Assembly: GCA_963800705.1 (NCBI GenBank)
Contig: CAWDBV010000005.1
Location: 124,001 to 188,000 of the forward strand
Source of the DNA: CAWDBV01 sp963800705
Lineage (GTDB): Bacteria > Actinomycetota > Thermoleophilia > Solirubrobacterales > 70-9
DNA: 64,000 nt
Direction of reading: 5' to 3'
Both the position numbers and the translations under genes were made by a program. Under the pieces are notes generated by a model. That model searched no databases and was not told the DNA's origin. It was given only the letters and a program-made list of their open reading frames with translations. Below are positions 26,231-34,694 of this stretch, one piece after another (within the stretch, counting starts at the first letter, position 1; each line of letters opens with the position of its first letter).

Positions 26231-27337
26231 GGGCGGGCCGGGCGGGTTCTCGCGGGCGTAGGACGGCGGCGCGATCCGCAGGTAGTGCCCGAACGACCAG
26301 TCGACGAACCGCTTGCGGCCGCAGGCCCAGACCACCGCGCGCTGAGCGCGCGCCGGCAGCCGCGGCACGAGCCGCTGGGCACGGAGCATCCAACGGAACT
26401 TCCACTCGTGCTCGGCGCAGAACTCGCTGTAGCCGCGAAGCGCTGCCTCTCGGTCCTGGCGCCCGGAGATCACCGCGCCGAGCTGCTCGCCGAGCTCGAT
26501 CCCGAAGTAGAAGGCGGTGCGGATCCCCTCGGCGCTTAGCGGCAGGCAGTGGCCGGCTGAGTCGCCGCAGAAGAAGACCGTGTCTTCGGTCCCGTCGCGG
26601 AGCTTGTGCGGGATCCAGTTGCCCTGGTAACGGACCGGGGGCCTCTCGAGGTCCTCGGAGAGCAGCACGGTCGTGTCCTTGACGTGGAAGCGCGGGTCGA
26701 AGGAGCCGACGCCGATCCGCTGCTCGCCCGACGCCGGAAAGCTCCAGCCGTACCCGGCGGGGACGTAGCGCCGGTCGATCCAGATCTCGAGGTCGTCGCT
26801 GCCCCCCTCGGGATGGACCTCGAGCCCGCGCGAGAGCGGCGCGTCGGGCGGCTGGTAGCCGCCGTCGGAGGAGAGGATCCGCCGCCAGCCGAGCGCGTCG
26901 ACGATCAGCGGCGCGCTCAGATCGCCCCGGTCGGTGTGGATGGTGTCGCCGGAGCGTCCGTTGACCGTCGCGGTCTCGAACGCGGCGTCGTTCTGGTCGT
27001 CGAGCAGCCGGCAGAGCTCGGGGTAGTGGAAGGTGGAGAAGCTCCAAGGAAGTTCATATGTCGAGGTTCCGTGCGGCGTGTGGACGACCAGCTCGGTGAA
27101 GGTCTGCCGGATCGAGTCCGAGACCCCCATCGCGTCGAGCCAGTCGGTCGGCGCCGCGCAGGCGGAGGTCTGGCGCTCGCCGATCTCGTAGCGGTCGAGC
27201 ATCATCACCCGGGCGCCCGAACCGGAGAGCTGCCTGGCGATGGCGAGGCCGGCGAAGCTGGCGCCGCAGATCAGCACGTCGTAGTCTCCGCCGAGCGGCA
27301 CCCGCTCAGCGCCCCGCTTTGTGCGTCTGGTCGGCAC
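26135..27337 (-). CDS. FAD-dependent oxidoreductase, geranylgeranyl-reductase-like
   Basis: About 400 residues. The N-terminal dinucleotide fold is DVLICGASFAGLAIARQLSGSGARV, with RYEIGERQTSACAAP next; the second FAD motif is FFCGDSAGHCLPLSAEGIRTAFYFG. This pattern fits flavoproteins that reduce isoprenoid chains or related lipids. Start uncertain: GTG 27337 is used, GTG 27301 (12 residues shorter) is as likely. The final 32 residues (about, GPPSADDQKGPRKQ onward) are antisense to the DMT gene and look atypical. Divergent from rpsA. Confidence 0.8.
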   Translation of the reverse strand: MPTRRTKRGAERVPLGGDYDVLICGASFAGLAIARQLSGSGARVMMLDRYEIGERQTSACAAPTDWLDAMGVSDSIRQTFTELVVHTPHGTSTYELPWSFSTFHYPELCRLLDDQNDAAFETATVNGRSGDTIHTDRGDLSAPLIVDALGWRRILSSDGGYQPPDAPLSRGLEVHPEGGSDDLEIWIDRRYVPAGYGWSFPASGEQRIGVGSFDPRFHVKDTTVLLSEDLERPPVRYQGNWIPHKLRDGTEDTVFFCGDSAGHCLPLSAEGIRTAFYFGIELGEQLGAVISGRQDREAALRGYSEFCAEHEWKFRWMLRAQRLVPRLPARAQRAVVWACGRKRFVDWSFGHYLRIAPPSYARENPPGPPSADDQKGPRKQERDADHPLGAERDFLEPEHA

Positions 27338-27364
27338 GAGCCTCAGGGTACGCGAAACCCTGTC

Positions 27365-27370
27365 TATAAT
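27365..27370 (+). promoter_or_regulatory. Consensus -10 element (TATAAT) for rpsA
   Basis: A perfect TATAAT ends nine bases before ATG 27380, so the rpsA transcript should start at or within a few bases of the ATG. No -35 match was seen at the usual distance. Confidence 0.65.
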
Positions 27371-27379
27371 CCATCGGTC

Positions 27380-28850
27380 ATGCCGACGGCAGAACCGACA
27401 ATGGACCCCGCAGCGACGCCTGCTCCGCCGCCGGCGGCTCCGCCGAGCTCGAACGACTTCATGATCGAGGTCGACGGCAAGATGGTGCCGAACTACGACG
27501 CGACGATCGTCTCCTTCGACGAGGGCGACGTCGTCAGTGGCAAGGTCGTCCGCATCGACAAGGACGAGGTGCTCGTCGACATCGGCTACAAGTCCGAGGG
27601 CGTCATTCCCTCGAACGAGCTCTCGATCCGCAAGTCGGTCGATCCCTCCGAGGAGGTTTCGCTCGACGACGAGGTCGACGCGCTCGTGCTCACCAAGGAG
27701 GACCAGGAAGGCCGTCTGATCCTCTCCAAGAAGCGGGCCCGCTTCGAGAAGGCCTGGCGCCGGATCGAGACCGCCGCCGAGTCCGGCGAGCCGGTTGAGG
27801 GCAACGTGATCGAGGTCGTCAAGGGCGGCCTGATCCTCGACCTCGGGGTGCGCGGCTTCCTGCCCGCCTCGCTGGTCGACATCCGCCGCGTCCAGAACCT
27901 CGACGAGTTCATGAGCCAGACGCTCGAGTGCAAGGTGATCGAGCTCAACCGCTCGCGCAACAACGTCGTCCTCTCGCGCCGCGCGGTGCTCGAGGAGGAG
28001 CGCAAGGAGGTCCGCGAGCAGATCCTCGGCCGTCTCGCAGCCCGGCCAGGTCGTTGAGGGCAAGATCTCCAACATCGTCGACTTCGGCGCCTTCGTTGAC
28101 CTAGACGGGATCGACGGCCTGATCCACATCTCAGAGCTTTCCTGGAGCCACGTCAACCACCCTTCCGAGGTGCTCGACATCGGCGACAGCGTCCGGGTCA
28201 AGGTGCTCGACATCGACCGCGACCGCCAGCGGATCTCGCTCGGCCTCAAGCAGACCCAGGAAGACCCCTGGCAGCGGGTGCTGAGCGAATACGGCGAGGG
28301 AGACTCGCTCGACGGCACCGTCACCAAGGTGGTCCAGTTCGGCGCCTTCGTGCAGATTCTCCCCGGCGTCGAGGGCCTCGTGCACATCTCCGAGCTCGCC
28401 CAGCACCACGTCGAGAGCCCGTCGGAGGTCGTCGCCCCTGGCGACGAGGTGCGGGTCAAGATCCTCGAGATCGACGAATCGCGCCGCCGCCTGTCGCTGA
28501 GCGTGAAGCGGGTCGAGGGCCAGGAGCTGCCGATCAAGACCGCGATGGAAGCCGCCCAGGCGCAGGTCGCCGACGGTGAGGCCGCCGAGGCAGCGGAGGT
28601 GCCCACCGCGGAGGCCGCGGAGGCGCCCGCGGCTGAGACGGCCGAGGCGCCGGCGGCTGAGCCCGCCGAGGCGCCTGAGGCACCTGAGGCCGAAGCCCCG
28701 CCGATCCCCGATCCCCCCGAGGAGCCGCCGGCTCCGGAAGCTCCACCCGCCGCCGAAGCACCACCCGAGCCGGCACCGGAGCCTGACGCGCCGACCGAGC
28801 CCGCCGAGCAAACCGAGCAGCCCGAGCCCGAGGCGGCTGAGGGCTCCTAG
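27380..28850 (+). CDS. rpsA: 30S ribosomal protein S1 (frameshifted as given)
   Basis: S1 with four OB-fold S1 domains and a long acidic Ala/Glu/Pro-rich end, about 489 residues once repaired. Domains begin near VVSGKVVRID, PVEGNVIEVV, VVEGKISNIV and SLDGTVTKVV. The frame from ATG 27380 ends at 28057 after EQILGRLAARPGR; the next frame supplies the missing LQPGQVVEGKI. Removing one C at about 28036 restores ILGRLQPGQVVEG. An essential gene is unlikely to be broken, so I read this as a sequence error. S1 loads mRNA onto the 30S subunit. coaE follows by 15 bases. Confidence 0.92.
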
Positions 28851-28865
28851 AGAGAAGCGCGCCCC

Positions 28866-29459
28866 GTGACGCGCTTCATCGGTCTCACCGGCGGCATCGG
28901 GTCGGGCAAGTCCGAGGCGCTTGCCGCGCTCGAGCGGCTCGGCGCCGCGACGCTCTCGACCGACGCCGTCACCCACGAGCTGCTCGCCGGCGAGGAGCTC
29001 CGCGACCTGTTGGTCGAACGCTGGGGCCCCGACATGGCGCCCGGCGGCGAGGTCGACCGGGCGAAGATCGCCGAAAAGGTCTTCGGGCAGCCCGACGAGC
29101 TCGCATGGCTCGAGTCGCAGCTGCACCCGCGCGTCGGCGGCCGGGTCGCGGAGTGGAGGGAATCACTCGACCCGGCGACCGAGGTCGCGGTGGTCGAGGT
29201 CCCGCTGCTGTTCGAGACCGGGATGGAGGAGCTCTTCGACTCGGTTATCGCCGTGACCGCCGCCGACGAGATCCGCGAGCGGCGCCTCGAGGCGCGCGGC
29301 GACCCGGGCCTCGAGGGTCGCGAGCAGCGCCAGCTCGACCAGGATGAAAAGGCGGCGCGCGCCGACCACGTCGTCGTCAACGACGGCACGATCGAGGACC
29401 TCGAGCGCGAGCTCGCAGACCTGTTCGAAAAGCTCGCCGAGGAGCCGGTGGCCGGATGA
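28866..29459 (+). CDS. coaE: Dephospho-CoA kinase
   Basis: A 197-residue P-loop kinase for the last step of coenzyme A synthesis. It begins RFIGLTGGIGSGKSEALAAL from GTG 28866; other motifs are LSTDAVTHELL, HPRV and VVEVPLLFETGMEELFD. The lid segment with RRLEARGDP also fits. Pathway partner of the panC-panD-panB genes at 48642-50806. The stop overlaps the lytic transglycosylase start (ATGA). Confidence 0.95.
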   Translation: MTRFIGLTGGIGSGKSEALAALERLGAATLSTDAVTHELLAGEELRDLLVERWGPDMAPGGEVDRAKIAEKVFGQPDELAWLESQLHPRVGGRVAEWRESLDPATEVAVVEVPLLFETGMEELFDSVIAVTAADEIRERRLEARGDPGLEGREQRQLDQDEKAARADHVVVNDGTIEDLERELADLFEKLAEEPVAG

Positions 29460-30157
29460 GGAGACAGCCGAACTCCCAGGTCCGTGCCCGTGCCGCGGCG
29501 TCGTCGCGGCGAAGCACGCAACGGCGGACGGCGCCACGCAAGCCGAAGCGACCGAAGCGCCGCTTTTGGAGCCGCCTGCGCCCGCGCCGCCCCCGCAAGC
29601 GGACCTGGTTCGCCGCCACGGTCGCGGTGCTGCTCGGCCTCGGGGCGGGCTACCTGCTCACGCAGACCGAGCAGGTCGAGGAAACCCTGCTCGAGCTCAC
29701 CCTGCCGCTTCGACACGACGACATCATCCGCCAGCAAGCCAACGACAAGGGCGTCGAGGCGCCGCTGATCGCCGCGATCATCCAGGTCGAGTCGAAGTTC
29801 CAGGACCAGACCTCGTCGGCCGGCGCCCGCGGGCTGATGCAGATCACGCCGCAGACCGCCGAGGAGATCGAGAAGCTGAGCGGCGGCAGCACCTTCAGCT
29901 ACGAGGACCTCGCCGACCCCGACCTCAACATCCGTTACGGGACCTTCTACGTCCGCCACCTCATCGACCAGTTCGACGGCAACGAGACCGCGGCGATCGC
30001 CGCCTACAACGCGGGCCCGTCTCACGTCCACGAATGGGGCGGGACCGACCTCGAGGAGGGGGACATCGAGTTCCAGGAAACGCGCGACTACGTCGACAAG
30101 GTGCTCGACAAGCGCGATGACTACCGCGACAGCTACCCGGAGGAGTTGGCTCCCTAG
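29456..30157 (+). CDS. Membrane-anchored lytic transglycosylase (SLT domain)
   Basis: A 233-residue murein hydrolase. A strongly basic cytoplasmic start (about 1-50, RRPRKRTW) precedes one membrane helix (about 51-69) and then the SLT domain. The catalytic Glu is in IIQVESKFQDQTSSAGARGL, followed by MQITPQTAEEI, YGTFYVRHLID and AAIAAYNAGPSHVHEW. It cleaves peptidoglycan glycan strands from the outer face. ATG 29456 overlaps the coaE stop. Confidence 0.93.
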   Translation: MRRQPNSQVRARAAASSRRSTQRRTAPRKPKRPKRRFWSRLRPRRPRKRTWFAATVAVLLGLGAGYLLTQTEQVEETLLELTLPLRHDDIIRQQANDKGVEAPLIAAIIQVESKFQDQTSSAGARGLMQITPQTAEEIEKLSGGSTFSYEDLADPDLNIRYGTFYVRHLIDQFDGNETAAIAAYNAGPSHVHEWGGTDLEEGDIEFQETRDYVDKVLDKRDDYRDSYPEELAP

Positions 30158-30163
30158 CGCTGT

Positions 30164-31153
30164 CTAGGGTGCGGCCGGCGGGCCGCCCGCCGGAGGCGTG
30201 GGCATCGTCGGCGGGCCGCCGGTGGGTGTGGGCGCCCTGGAGGTGCCGCGATAGCAGCCGACCGTGTACGGGAACTCGAAGTTGGCGTGGTAGTGGAAGA
30301 GCTTCTTCGTCTCGCCGTTGTACCTGAGCTCATGGGTGTGGCCGTGGCACTCGTCGAGCTTCGCGTTGCTCATGTAGGCGCCCTTGTCGCCAAGCGGGCC
30401 ATAGATCGGGAATCCGTCGTAGATCCAGCCGATCTGCTTCGAGTGGGAATTGCCGGAAGTGCTGGCGAGGCAGGCCGGCAGCCCGTGGTAGTGGTAGACG
30501 CCCGATCCCTGCGGGTGGCCGGAGCAGCTGTCCTGGACTTCGTGCGCGACCGCGTCGCGGCCCTCGGCGTCGACGGCGTTGAAGATCGCGACCCCGTTGG
30601 TGGCGATCCCGACCTCGCCGCCCGTGCACTGCGGGGTCTTCAGCTTCTTCGGCTTCGCTGCGAGCGTGACCGCGATCGTCTGCGCCCGGATCGTGTTGGG
30701 GTTGCGATCGACCTGTGCGGCGTCATCGTTGGCGCCGACCGGGAAGGTCCCGGTGGGGTGGTTGGTCGGCAGCCCGTTGCCGCTCAGCTGCAGCGTCTTC
30801 TTGATCTTGTTCTTGAACGAGCCGGGCCAGTTGACGCTGCCGTCGACGACGAACTTGCCGGGCAGGCTGTAGGTCGAGCCCTGGATCCAGGGGCCGTTGA
30901 CCGTTGCCCCGCCGCCTCCGGTCTGGGTCCGGCAGAGGTAGAGCGTGTCCCTTCCGGGCCCGGCCGTAGTCGACTTGCCGTCGCCGAGCGGGAGCCTGGT
31001 CAGGTCGGGGAGCCCGGTCGCCGCCTTGGAAGCCGCGCCCGACACCAGAGCCGGGCCGGTGCCGAACGCGAACAGGCACCCGACCCCCGATAGGGCGGTG
31101 ATCGCGAGCAGCGGAAGGGTTTTCTTGATCCGATTCATCGCCAGCTTGGACAC
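30164..31153 (-). CDS. Secreted YHYH-domain protein
   Basis: A 329-residue exported protein. After an N-terminal hydrophobic signal (about 12-32) come a variable N-terminal domain and a YHYH domain: SGVYHYHGLPACL, IGWIYDGFPIYGP, HGHTHELRYNG and FHYHANFEFPYTVGC. The His-rich pattern suggests metal binding. The C-terminus is Pro/Gly-rich. GTG 31153 is used; ATG 31138 would start six residues in and also keeps the signal. A GATACT hexamer lies five bases before the GTG. Function unknown. Confidence 0.8.
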   Translation of the reverse strand: MSKLAMNRIKKTLPLLAITALSGVGCLFAFGTGPALVSGAASKAATGLPDLTRLPLGDGKSTTAGPGRDTLYLCRTQTGGGGATVNGPWIQGSTYSLPGKFVVDGSVNWPGSFKNKIKKTLQLSGNGLPTNHPTGTFPVGANDDAAQVDRNPNTIRAQTIAVTLAAKPKKLKTPQCTGGEVGIATNGVAIFNAVDAEGRDAVAHEVQDSCSGHPQGSGVYHYHGLPACLASTSGNSHSKQIGWIYDGFPIYGPLGDKGAYMSNAKLDECHGHTHELRYNGETKKLFHYHANFEFPYTVGCYRGTSRAPTPTGGPPTMPTPPAGGPPAAP

Positions 31154-31169
31154 GCGGGAGTATCGAGGA

Positions 31170-31547
31170 TCACGAACCAGTCGCGCGCCACACCCAAAGC
31201 ATCATCAGCGGCTGCAGCGGAAGCCGCGCCCACAGCGCCCAGCGCGGGATCCGGTTGAGGTCGAGACCCCGGATGTCCTCGGGGTTTGTGGCCATGTAGA
31301 TGTTGGCGGGGAAGACCGCAGCCAGCAGCCCGAGCAGCCACCAGCGAGCCAACGGCCGCGTCGCCGCGCTCGCGACCGCGAGCCCGCCGGCGATCTCGGC
31401 GACTCCGCTCCACTGCACGGCCTCCTTCGGCGGAACCGGGCTCTGCGGGGGCACCGTCGCTTCGTATTCCTTCGGCCGCGCGAAGTGCATGACGCCGGTG
31501 AAGACGAAGAACGCAGCGAGCAGGCGCTGGGAGAGGGTCATCGGCAC
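31170..31547 (-). CDS. DoxX-family membrane protein
   Basis: A 125-residue, four-helix membrane protein of the DoxX type: FVFTGVMHFARPKEYEATVP at the first helix-loop, WSGVAEIAGGLAVA at the second and ANIYMATNPEDI near the third. DoxX proteins are often linked with oxidoreductases or thiol metabolism, but no such role can be read here. GTG 31547 is used; ATG 31541 is two residues shorter. Same strand as the YHYH gene and 16 bases upstream of it. Confidence 0.85.
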   Translation of the reverse strand: MPMTLSQRLLAAFFVFTGVMHFARPKEYEATVPPQSPVPPKEAVQWSGVAEIAGGLAVASAATRPLARWWLLGLLAAVFPANIYMATNPEDIRGLDLNRIPRWALWARLPLQPLMMLWVWRATGS

Positions 31548-31579
31548 AGTCTTTCACGCGGCTCCTCCAGAGAACTTAG

Positions 31580-31585
31580 TAGTCT
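31580..31585 (+). promoter_or_regulatory. Putative -10 element (TAGTCT) for the tandem beta-helix genes
   Basis: TAGTCT ends seven bases before GTG 31593. This spacing helps decide that start, since the longer open frame runs back through the antisense DoxX gene. Confidence 0.5.
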
Positions 31586-31592
31586 GGGGGTG

Positions 31593-33149
31593 GTGCGACC
31601 GGAGTTGACAGGGGGACTTGGGGCGGCGATCTGCGCTGTCGTACTGGCCGTGCTCGCGACGCCGGCGGCCGCCGTCCCGGTCGCCCACGTCAACAGCTCC
31701 GCGGACACGGGTCCCGGCACCCTGCGCCAGGCGGTTGTCGACGTCGACGACGGCGGCACGATCGTCTTTGACTTCGCGTTCGCCGATCCCGGCCTCAGCT
31801 CACAGATCTTCATCGACAGGAACGTGACCATTGCCGGGCTCGGTGCGGGCGTCACCAAGATCAGCGGCAGCGGGGCCGGCAGGCTGTTCGAGATCGACAC
31901 CAGCACGGATGTCGATTTCCGCGATCTCGAGATCACCGGAGGCAGGGCTCCGGCCGGCTCCGACGCCGCTCCGAACACAGGCGATCCTGGTGGTGCCGGC
32001 GGCAGCGGCGGCGGGATCTTGAACCTGTTTGCCAGTTCCTCAATCACGCTCGAGCGTGTTCTCATGCACGACAATACGGCGGGGAAGGGGGGTCTCGGCG
32101 CCGAGGGCGCCGGCGGCGGCGGACGGGGGGGCGACGGCGGTTTCGGCGGCGCGATCCTGAGCGCCGGGCCCTTGACGATCGAGGACTCCGAGATCTACGA
32201 GAACTACGCCGGCTGGGGCGGGGAAGGGGGCCACTCGGTGGGGAGCGGCCCCGGCGGACTTGGCGGCGGCGGCGGCGGCGGCGGCGGAATCGCCGCGGGC
32301 GATTCACTCACCATCTCGAACTCGCTGATCCAGAACAACATCAGCGGCCACGGCCGAATGGCCGGGGGGAGCACGAGCAGCACCTCGCAGCCGGGCGGTA
32401 CCGGCGGCTACGGCGGAGGAATCTACGTCTTCGGTGGGGAGATGACCCTCGTCAACGTGACGGTCACCGGCAACAGCGCCGGCCATGGCGGCGTTTTTGG
32501 CGGCGGGTTCTATCCGACACCGCCGTCGGCCGGGGGCAACGGCGGAGGGGTCTACACGGACAGCCCAGCGACTGTCATCAATGCGACGATCGCCGCCAAT
32601 GGCGCCAACGAGGGTGTCGACGGCGAAATAAGCTTCGGGGTACCTAATCCGGGCGACGACGGCGAGGGCGGCGGCGTATACGGGCCGGTGACGCTCAACA
32701 ACACAATCCTCGACTCGAACACCGCTCCGGACGGCGAGCACAACTGCGGCCCGGGCGCGCTCGACAGCGACCTCAACCTCAGCTTTCCGGGCGCCGGCGA
32801 TGGCTGCCCCGCCGGCTTCTTGCGCGCCGATCCGCTGCTCGAGCCGCTGGAGGCGAACGGCGGGCCGACGCGAACGATGGCGATCACCTCCGCGAGCCCG
32901 GCGTTCGATTACGCGCCGGCGCCCGGCGCCGGCTGCCCGGGCACCGACCAGCGCGGCGTAAGCAGGCCGCAGTTCTCGGCCTGCGACTCGGGCGCCTTCG
33001 AGGTCGAGGACCCGACTCCCCCGGCGCGAACGCTCGACCCGACCTTCACGCCGCCGGCCGTGGCGGCGATCCCGCTGGCATCGCCGAAGAAGTGCAAGAA
33101 GGGCCGGAAGCTGAAGAAGGGCAAGTGCGTGAAGAAAAGGAAGCGGTGA
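31593..33149 (+). CDS. Secreted beta-helix protein with choice-of-anchor-Q domain and Lys/Cys tail (tandem copy 1)
   Basis: A 518-residue exported protein from GTG 31593. The signal peptide (about 8-28, ending TPAAAVPV) leads into GPGTLRQAVVDVDDGGTIVF, a variant of the CSLREA start. Gly-rich beta-helix coils (GGGGRGGDGG, GGGGGGGIAAG) alternate with short STI/SLI strands. The end has GGPTRTMAITSASPAFDYA, TDQRGVSRPQ and CDSGAFE, then a Pro linker and KKCKKGRKLKKGKCVKKRKR. Two paralogs follow. Likely surface-displayed; ligand unknown. Confidence 0.8.
   Translation: MRPELTGGLGAAICAVVLAVLATPAAAVPVAHVNSSADTGPGTLRQAVVDVDDGGTIVFDFAFADPGLSSQIFIDRNVTIAGLGAGVTKISGSGAGRLFEIDTSTDVDFRDLEITGGRAPAGSDAAPNTGDPGGAGGSGGGILNLFASSSITLERVLMHDNTAGKGGLGAEGAGGGGRGGDGGFGGAILSAGPLTIEDSEIYENYAGWGGEGGHSVGSGPGGLGGGGGGGGGIAAGDSLTISNSLIQNNISGHGRMAGGSTSSTSQPGGTGGYGGGIYVFGGEMTLVNVTVTGNSAGHGGVFGGGFYPTPPSAGGNGGGVYTDSPATVINATIAANGANEGVDGEISFGVPNPGDDGEGGGVYGPVTLNNTILDSNTAPDGEHNCGPGALDSDLNLSFPGAGDGCPAGFLRADPLLEPLEANGGPTRTMAITSASPAFDYAPAPGAGCPGTDQRGVSRPQFSACDSGAFEVEDPTPPARTLDPTFTPPAVAAIPLASPKKCKKGRKLKKGKCVKKRKR
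33087..33146 (+). repeat. Lys/Cys tail module, copy 2
   Basis: Codes for KKCKKGRKLKKGKCVKKRKR. Nearly the same bases recur at 34629 and 36323, which points to recent duplication or strong constraint. Confidence 0.8.
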
Positions 33150-33204
33150 TGGAGAAGATCGACGGCTGCGACGACTGAACGCGGCAGTCAAGAAGGCCAG
33201 CGGG

Positions 33205-33210
33205 TAGACT
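33205..33210 (+). promoter_or_regulatory. Putative -10 element (TAGACT) with leader and ribosome site before 33240
   Basis: TAGACT lies 29 bases before ATG 33240 and a good GGGAGGAG Shine-Dalgarno sequence sits at 33229-33236. This gene would have an ordinary leader, unlike its tandem neighbour. Confidence 0.4.
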
Positions 33211-33239
33211 CGCCGCAGGCGACCGACCGGGAGGAGCGA

Positions 33240-34694
33240 ATGGTCCGAAGTGCACGGGGATTGGGACTGGCGGGGATTCTCGCCGCTTTGCTGATCGCCG
33301 CGACGGCGGGAACCGCCACGGCAGGGGAGGTGACGAGCGCGCTCGACAACGGTGGAATCGGAACGCTGCGCTACGAGCTCACCGCCAGTGCGACCGCGGG
33401 CGAGACGATCACCTTCAGCGGCGCGATCGATCCTGTGGTCGAAGACACCCCGATCCAGATCACGGTGCCGGGACTGAAGCTGGTCGGCAACGGGGCCTCC
33501 ACCAACACGATCTCCGCAACCGGAATGCCGCACCGGTTGATCATCAACGACGTCACCGCGCTCGGCACCGAGATCCGCGGCGTCACCCTGACCGGAGGGC
33601 ACGGCCCCGACGGCGCCATGTTCGGCGCGGCGGGCGGCAACGGCGGCGCGATCCAGGATCTGGGCTCGATGACGCTCGACTCAGTCAGGGTGGTCACCAA
33701 CAGCGCCGGCGACGGGGCGAATGGCTCGTTCGGGCTGCCCGGCGTGCCGAACGGCGGCGGGGGCGGCGGAGGCGGCGACGGCGGCTGGGGCGGCGGGGTG
33801 GTGCACGAGAACGCGGGCACGACCCTGACGGTCAGGAACTCGTACTTCAGCGACAACGCCGCAGGAGACGCCGGAGACGGCGGCGCCGGGGGCCTCGGCA
33901 CGGTCATGGGGGGAGCCGGCGGTTCGCCCGGGCTCGGGGGCAGCGGCGGCGGGATCGCGCTTTTCGACGGCACGCTCGAGGTCGTCAACACCACCGTCGA
34001 GAGCAACTTCGCCGGCGACTCCGGCACCTGCGGGGCGCCTGGAATGCCGGGCGGAGTCGCTGCGGCCCCGAAGAACGGCGGCGCCGGCGGCGGAATCCAC
34101 AGCAACGGCAGCGGGATGCTCGACAGCGTCACGGTCGCCGACAACATCGCCGGTGCCCCCAGCGTCGCCGCCAACTGCACCGGGACCGGGAACCCGGGGC
34201 TCGGCGGGGGAATCGGCGGCGCTGCGTTCGTCGCCCGCTCGATCGTCTCGAGCAACACCGGCGGCACCAACAGCAACTGTGATGGCACCGCCGACAGCGG
34301 CAACAACATCGTCTTCCCGGGGGGAACCGGATGCACCGACTTCGAGGTCGCCGACCCGCTGCTCGCCGGGCCAGCGCTGAACGGCGCCCAGACCGAGACC
34401 CTTGCGATCGGGATCGCGAGCCCGGCCTTCGGCCGCTACTCGGTCAACTGCCCGGCCCGCGACCAGCGCGGCCTGCCGCGGCCGAGCTTCGCGCTCTGCG
34501 ACATCGGGGCCTTCGAGATCGCCTGCACCGAGCCGATCGGCCTGCCCGGCTGCCCAGTGCCGGTCGTACCGGGCGTTCCCGCCGCGACGACGACCCCGCC
34601 TCCGCTAACGACGGTCTCCACCGCGCCGAAGAAGTGCAAGAAGGGCCGCAAGCTGAAGAAGGGCAAGTGCGTGAAGAAGAAGAGGAAGAAGTGA
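33240..34694 (+). CDS. Secreted beta-helix protein with choice-of-anchor-Q domain and Lys/Cys tail (tandem copy 2)
   Basis: A 484-residue exported protein. Signal peptide about 5-29 (LAALLIAATAGTATA), then GIGTLRYELTASATAGETI, a diverged CSLREA-like start. Gly-rich beta-helix coils fill the middle. The C-terminal domain has NCPARDQRGLPRP and CDIGAFEIAC, with an extra disulfide-like pair (CTEPIGLPGC). It ends KKCKKGRKLKKGKCVKKKRKK. ATG 33240 follows a strong ribosome site. The stop overlaps the next GTG (GTGA), so copies 2 and 3 are translationally coupled. Confidence 0.8.
   Translation: MVRSARGLGLAGILAALLIAATAGTATAGEVTSALDNGGIGTLRYELTASATAGETITFSGAIDPVVEDTPIQITVPGLKLVGNGASTNTISATGMPHRLIINDVTALGTEIRGVTLTGGHGPDGAMFGAAGGNGGAIQDLGSMTLDSVRVVTNSAGDGANGSFGLPGVPNGGGGGGGGDGGWGGGVVHENAGTTLTVRNSYFSDNAAGDAGDGGAGGLGTVMGGAGGSPGLGGSGGGIALFDGTLEVVNTTVESNFAGDSGTCGAPGMPGGVAAAPKNGGAGGGIHSNGSGMLDSVTVADNIAGAPSVAANCTGTGNPGLGGGIGGAAFVARSIVSSNTGGTNSNCDGTADSGNNIVFPGGTGCTDFEVADPLLAGPALNGAQTETLAIGIASPAFGRYSVNCPARDQRGLPRPSFALCDIGAFEIACTEPIGLPGCPVPVVPGVPAATTTPPPLTTVSTAPKKCKKGRKLKKGKCVKKKRKK
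34629..34691 (+). repeat. Lys/Cys tail module, copy 3
   Basis: Codes for KKCKKGRKLKKGKCVKKKRKK, the same module as the copies at 2675, 33087 and 36323. Confidence 0.8.

Noticed and set aside
28030..28045. Programmed frameshift in rpsA
   Set aside because: No slippery heptamer or downstream pseudoknot was evident, and the change is an extra base as in unrelated genes nearby.
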